Positions 6,865-7,129 of a DNA stretch of 7,129 nucleotides are shown here, in pieces; positions within the stretch are counted from its first letter, which is position 1; the number at the start of each line of letters is the position of its first letter. The position numbers and the translations under genes are program-made. The stretch lies in NCBI GenBank assembly GCA_003445795.1, contig DMCN01000050.1, positions 25,863 through 32,991 on the forward strand, given 5' to 3'. The notes below the pieces were generated by a model, which was not told the DNA's origin, made no database searches, and worked only from the letters and a program-made list of their open reading frames with translations. This DNA comes from Gallionellaceae bacterium (GTDB lineage Bacteria > Pseudomonadota > Gammaproteobacteria > Burkholderiales > Gallionellaceae).

Positions 6865-7129
6865 AGTACACGCGCGGCTTGAGCGGGAACGATTCCACCG
6901 TCAGCGGCTTGAGTCGCACCGGTTTGTAATCGAGCCTGCGCCCTTCGCTGAAATACAGCGAATGCTTGAGCCAGTTTTTGTCATCGCGCTCGGGGAAGTC
7001 CTCGCGCGCATGCGCGCCGCGGCTTTCCTTGCGCGCCTCGGCGGCGACCATCGTCGCCTGCGCCACCTCGATGAGGTTGTCCAGTTCCAGCGCCTCGACG
7101 CGCGCGGTGTTGAATACCTTGCTCTTGTC
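6863..7129 (-). CDS. sdhA: Succinate dehydrogenase flavoprotein subunit, C-terminal 88 residues (5' end outside window)
   Basis: SdhA oxidises succinate to fumarate with covalently bound FAD and passes electrons to SdhB. Only the C-terminal helical domain is visible; the frame is open to the right edge, so the gene starts beyond it. The segment has the family signature ESRGAHAREDFPERDDKNW followed by LKHSLYFSEG, and the typical C-terminal tail LKPLTVESFPLKPRVY. The SRGAH..EDFP..D arrangement is near-invariant among SdhA/FrdA proteins. An in-frame GTG at 7066 is internal and not a start. The FAD-binding and catalytic domains, and probably sdhC and sdhD, lie to the right of the window. Confidence 0.96.
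   Translation of the reverse strand, partial: DKSKVFNTARVEALELDNLIEVAQATMVAAEARKESRGAHAREDFPERDDKNWLKHSLYFSEGRRLDYKPVRLKPLTVESFPLKPRVY

Overview
The window is a tightly packed block of TCA-cycle genes, all on the minus strand, in a high-GC genome (roughly 60% GC by eye, not computed). Read in transcription order, from high to low coordinates, it holds the end of sdhA (succinate dehydrogenase flavoprotein), sdhB (iron-sulfur subunit), sdhE (FAD-assembly factor), gltA (citrate synthase), sucA (2-oxoglutarate dehydrogenase E1), sucB (dihydrolipoyl succinyltransferase E2), and the first part of a YhdH/AcuI-type NADPH-dependent oxidoreductase that runs off the left edge. The order sdhAB-sdhE-gltA-sucAB is typical of Betaproteobacteria. 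The protein sequences, including the SucA motif FRKLGHNEQDEP and a hexameric-type Gram-negative citrate synthase, agree with that. I would guess Nitrosomonadales or a relative, but the order-level guess is weak.

Layout: sdhA (partial, 6863-7129), 7-nt gap, sdhB (6157-6855), 4-nt ATGA overlap, sdhE (5927-6160), 17-nt gap, gltA (4617-5909), 49-nt gap, sucA (1694-4567), 11-nt overlap, sucB (556-1704), 4-nt gap, oxidoreductase (1-551, partial). No gap exceeds 49 nt. I see no terminator, convincing internal promoter, RNA gene, repeat, mobile element or CRISPR. The simplest reading is one polycistronic unit whose promoter lies beyond the right edge, upstream of sdhC/sdhD/sdhA.

Function: GltA makes citrate from oxaloacetate and acetyl-CoA. 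SucA and SucB, together with a lipoamide dehydrogenase (E3), convert 2-oxoglutarate to succinyl-CoA and NADH. SdhA and SdhB, with membrane subunits expected off the right edge, oxidise succinate and pass electrons to quinone, and SdhE helps insert the FAD into SdhA. The full set of these genes points to a complete oxidative TCA cycle. No E3 gene (lpd) directly follows sucB. The oxidoreductase occupies that slot, and whether lpd follows it cannot be seen here.

Most of the window is conventional core metabolism. I did not find evidence of a novel system. The points most worth a second look are the YhdH/AcuI-family gene coupled to sucB, and a few residue-level features in GltA, SdhB and SucB.
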